Source of the DNA: an uncultured Collinsella sp.
Lineage (GTDB): Bacteria > Actinomycetota > Coriobacteriia > Coriobacteriales > Coriobacteriaceae
NCBI GenBank assembly: GCA_900547285.1
Contig: URGF01000013.1
Location: forward strand, 1 to 24,080
DNA length: 24,080 bases
Direction of reading: 5' to 3'
Shown: positions 21,445 through 24,080 of the stretch, piece after piece
Layout of the letters: each line of letters opens with the position of its first letter
How positions within the stretch are numbered: the first letter of the stretch is position 1
Made by a program: the position numbers and the translations under genes
The notes under the pieces: generated by a model
Databases searched by the model: none
The model's input: only the letters and a program-made list of their open reading frames with translations
What the model was told of the DNA's origin: nothing

Positions 21445-24080
21445 TTAAGCGAAGTAGGCCACGCCGCTCTCAAAGATCGGCATGAACTTATCGCCGGGGA
21501 CATGCTCGGGCACGTTGCGGTACAGGTTGTCGCCGCGACGCTCGGCATGGCCCATCTTGCCCAGGACGCGGCCGTCGGGGCTCGTGATGCCCTCGATGGC
21601 GAGTGCGGAGCCGTTGGGGTTGACGGAAAGGTCCATGCTGGGCTTGCCGTCCTCGCCCACGTACTGCGTGGCGACCTGGCCGTTGGCGATCAGCTGGGCG
21701 AGCACCTCGTCGTTGGCGACAAAGCGGCCCTCGCCGTGGCTGATGGCGACGGTGTAGGGGTCGTCCAGGCTGCACTGCGACAGCCACGGGGACAGGTTGG
21801 ACGAGATACGGGTGCGCACCAGGCGGCTCTGATGGCGACCGATGGTGTTGAACGTCAGCGTGGGTGCATCCGGCGTGGCATCGACGATGTCACCGTAGGG
21901 CACCAGACCGAGCTTGACCAGGGCCTGGAAGCCGTTGCAGATGCCCAGCATCAGGCCATCGCGGGCCTTGAGCAGGTCGCGGACCGCCTCGGTGACCTCG
22001 GGAGCGCGGAAGAACGCCGTGATGAACTTGGCCGAGCCGTCGGGCTCGTCGCCGCCCGAGAAGCCGCCGGGGATCATGACGATCTGGCTTGCACGGATGC
22101 GGCGGGCGAGCTCGTGGGTGCTCTCGGCGACGGCCTCGGGCGTGAGGTTGTTGATCACAAAGGTGTCGGCCTCGGCGCCGGCTGCGCGGAAGGCACGGGC
22201 GCTATCGTACTCGCAGTTGTTGCCGGGGAACACGGGGATGATCACGTGCGGGCGGGCGATCTTGGCGCCGCCGTACACGTGGATATCCTTGGCACGGAAG
22301 TCGATGGTCTCGACCTCGGGGGTCTCGCCGGCGCTGCGGTAGGCGAAGACGCCCTCGATGCCGCTCTCCCAGGCCTCCTGGAGCTCGGCGAGCTCGATGA
22401 CCTCGGAGCCGGTGTCGATGACATAGCCCTCGACGGTGGTACCCAGGGGCTCGACGACAACGCCGTCGGCGACCTCGGGCAGCTTGGCGTCCTCGGCGAG
22501 CTCGACGATAAAGCTGCCGTAGAGCGGGGTGAAGAGGCTCTCCACGTCCACGTCCTCGGCAAGCTCGATACCGATCTGGTTTCCGACGCACATCTTAAAG
22601 AGGCTCTCGGCGCCGCAGCCGTAGCCGGGCGTGGAGACGGCCAGGGCATCGCCGGTGGCGGTGAGCGCCTCGACGGCGTCAAACGCGGCGAGCAGCTGCT
22701 GGGCGTCGGGGCGGTAGTCCTCGCCGTAGGTGGCGGGGGCGATGCGGACGACGCGGTGCGTGAGGCCCTTGAACTCGGGCGAGACGGCACGGGCGGCCTT
22801 ACCCACGGCAACAGCGAAGCTGATCAGGGTCGGCGGAACGTTGAGCTCACCGGCCTCGTCCTCAAACGAGCCGCTCATGGAATCCTTGCCACCGATGGCG
22901 CCGGCACCCAGATCGACCTGGGCCATAAGGGCGCCCAGGACGGCTGCCATGGGCTTGCCCCAACGCTCGGCCTCGATGCGCAGGCGCTCGAAGTACTCCT
23001 GGAAGGAGAGATAGGCGCGCTTGTGCTCAAAGCCGGCGGCAACGAGCTTGGCGATGGACTCGACCACGGACAGGTAGGCGCCCGCAAACTGGTCGGCCTC
23101 CATCAGGTAGGGGTTGAAGCCCCATGCCATAGCGCTCGCCGTGGTGGTCTCGCCGTCCACGGGGAACTTGGCGACCATGGCAGAGCTCGGAGTGAGCTGC
23201 GTCTTGCCGCCAAAGGGCATGAGTACGGTCGCAGCACCGATGGTGGAGTCGAAGCGCTCGGAAAGGCCCTTGTTGGAAGCGACGTTAAGGTCGGTGACGA
23301 GCGAGGTCATGCGCTCGGCAAGCGTGGTGCCGGCCCAGCTGGGCTGCCACACGCTGCGGGCGCAGACGTGGGCGACCTGGTGCTTGGGCGCACCGTTGGA
23401 GTTGAGGAACTCGCGGGACAGATCGACGATGGCGACGCCGTTCCAGGCCATGCGCATGCGCGGCTCGGCGGTAACCTCGGCGATGACGGTTGCCTCCAGG
23501 TTCTCCTCGGCGGCGTAGCCCATGAACTCCTCGACGTCACCGTCGGCGACGGCGCAGGCCATGCGCTCCTGGGACTCGGAGATGGCGAGCTCGGTGCCGT
23601 CAAGACCGTCGTACTTTTTGGTCACGGTATCAAGGTCGACATACAGGCCGTCGGCAAGCTCGCCTACGGCGACCGAGACACCGCCGGCGCCAAAGTCGTT
23701 GCAGCGCTTGATCAGACGGCAGGCATCGCCGCGGCGGAACAGGCGCTGCAGCTTGCGCTCGACCGGGGCGTTGCCCTTCTGGACCTCGGCGCCCGATGTC
23801 TCGATGGACTCGGTGTTCTGGGTCTTGGAGGAGCCGGTGGCACCGCCGATGCCGTCACGGCCGGTGCGGCCGCCCAGCAGGATGATCTTGTCGGTGGGGG
23901 CGGGGCACTCGCGACGCACGTGGTTTGCCGGGGTAGCGCCCACGACGGCGCCGACCTCCATGCGCTTGGCGACGTAGCCGGGGTGATAGAGTTCGTTGAC
24001 CTGACCGGTGGCAAGGCCGATCTGGTTGCCGTAGCTGGAGTAGCCGGCGGCAGCAGTGGTCACGAGCTTACGCTGCGGCA
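21445..24080 (-). CDS. purL: Phosphoribosylformylglycinamidine synthase, large single-chain PurL, N-terminus outside the window
   Basis: PurL makes FGAM from FGAR, glutamine and ATP, the fourth step of de novo purine synthesis, in the cytoplasm. The frame is open to the window edge, so about 878 C-terminal residues are seen; single-chain forms are usually 1,200-1,300. Visible are the first synthetase half (ILLGGRTGRDGIGGATGSS), a second AIRS-like half (GAGAIGGKDSMSGSF), and the C-terminal class I glutaminase domain with VFPGNNCEYDSARAF, GGFSGGDE, the catalytic Cys in GICNGFQ (codon at 21937-21939) and the His-Glu in SHGEGRF. All catalytic features in view are intact. The GTG at 24063 is internal, not the start. 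No other pur gene is in the window. Confidence 0.95.
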   Translation of the reverse strand, partial: PQRKLVTTAAAGYSSYGNQIGLATGQVNELYHPGYVAKRMEVGAVVGATPANHVRRECPAPTDKIILLGGRTGRDGIGGATGSSKTQNTESIETSGAEVQKGNAPVERKLQRLFRRGDACRLIKRCNDFGAGGVSVAVGELADGLYVDLDTVTKKYDGLDGTELAISESQERMACAVADGDVEEFMGYAAEENLEATVIAEVTAEPRMRMAWNGVAIVDLSREFLNSNGAPKHQVAHVCARSVWQPSWAGTTLAERMTSLVTDLNVASNKGLSERFDSTIGAATVLMPFGGKTQLTPSSAMVAKFPVDGETTTASAMAWGFNPYLMEADQFAGAYLSVVESIAKLVAAGFEHKRAYLSFQEYFERLRIEAERWGKPMAAVLGALMAQVDLGAGAIGGKDSMSGSFEDEAGELNVPPTLISFAVAVGKAARAVSPEFKGLTHRVVRIAPATYGEDYRPDAQQLLAAFDAVEALTATGDALAVSTPGYGCGAESLFKMCVGNQIGIELAEDVDVESLFTPLYGSFIVELAEDAKLPEVADGVVVEPLGTTVEGYVIDTGSEVIELAELQEAWESGIEGVFAYRSAGETPEVETIDFRAKDIHVYGGAKIARPHVIIPVFPGNNCEYDSARAFRAAGAEADTFVINNLTPEAVAESTHELARRIRASQIVMIPGGFSGGDEPDGSAKFITAFFRAPEVTEAVRDLLKARDGLMLGICNGFQALVKLGLVPYGDIVDATPDAPTLTFNTIGRHQSRLVRTRISSNLSPWLSQCSLDDPYTVAISHGEGRFVANDEVLAQLIANGQVATQYVGEDGKPSMDLSVNPNGSALAIEGITSPDGRVLGKMGHAERRGDNLYRNVPEHVPGDKFMPIFESGVAYFA

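Overview
The window looks like chromosomal DNA of a high-GC gut actinobacterium of the class Coriobacteriia, most likely Collinsella. This is an inference from GC-rich codon use throughout, the LAxTG-type sorting signal typical of Actinobacteria, and the mix of anaerobic gene families. No rRNA, tRNA, CRISPR array, transposase or integrase was found.

Region by region: (1) 2-2155, plus strand: the C-terminal three quarters or so of an Elp3-type radical SAM/acetyltransferase tRNA-modification enzyme, followed directly by a membrane-anchored spermidine-synthase-like protein. (2) 2182-7800, minus strand: a three-gene operon encoding a TerB_N/TerB_C protein, a BrxD-like P-loop ATPase and a DEVH helicase. 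Content and order match the antiphage system Shango (SngA, SngB, SngC). It has its own candidate promoter, paired inverted repeats in front of sngA, and a hairpin between sngB and sngC. (3) 7888-8604, minus: a DUF554 membrane protein. (4) 8723-11929, minus: a five-gene cell-surface operon: a small protein of unknown function, a single-pass membrane protein, a secreted protein with two WxL-like motifs, a tiny LAQTG sortase substrate, and a Cys-rich secreted protein. I cannot assign this assembly to a named system; it is the best candidate for undescribed biology here. (5) 11930-12274: a divergent intergenic region with a curious open stretch. (6) 12275-15900, plus: a GlcD-family FAD dehydrogenase with EtfB and a ferredoxin-fused EtfA, resembling electron-confurcating lactate dehydrogenase complexes of anaerobes. 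(7) 15897-16709, minus: an HD phosphohydrolase converging on etfA with shared stop-codon bases. (8) 16836-17841, plus: azlC-azlD, a branched-chain amino acid exporter. (9) 17992-19014, plus: a KdgT-type 2-keto-3-deoxygluconate permease. (10) 19204-20346, plus: a seven-helix membrane diguanylate cyclase. (11) 20409-21344, minus: an EamA/DMT permease. (12) 21445-24080, minus: the C-terminal two thirds or so of a large single-chain PurL, followed by a textbook intrinsic terminator.

The Shango operon and the surface operon are the accessory regions. The LDH-Etf unit would let the cell oxidise a 2-hydroxyacid such as lactate with NAD+ while spending low-potential ferredoxin. The rest is transport, signalling and housekeeping metabolism. 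All functions are read from motifs and remembered family features; no database search was possible.
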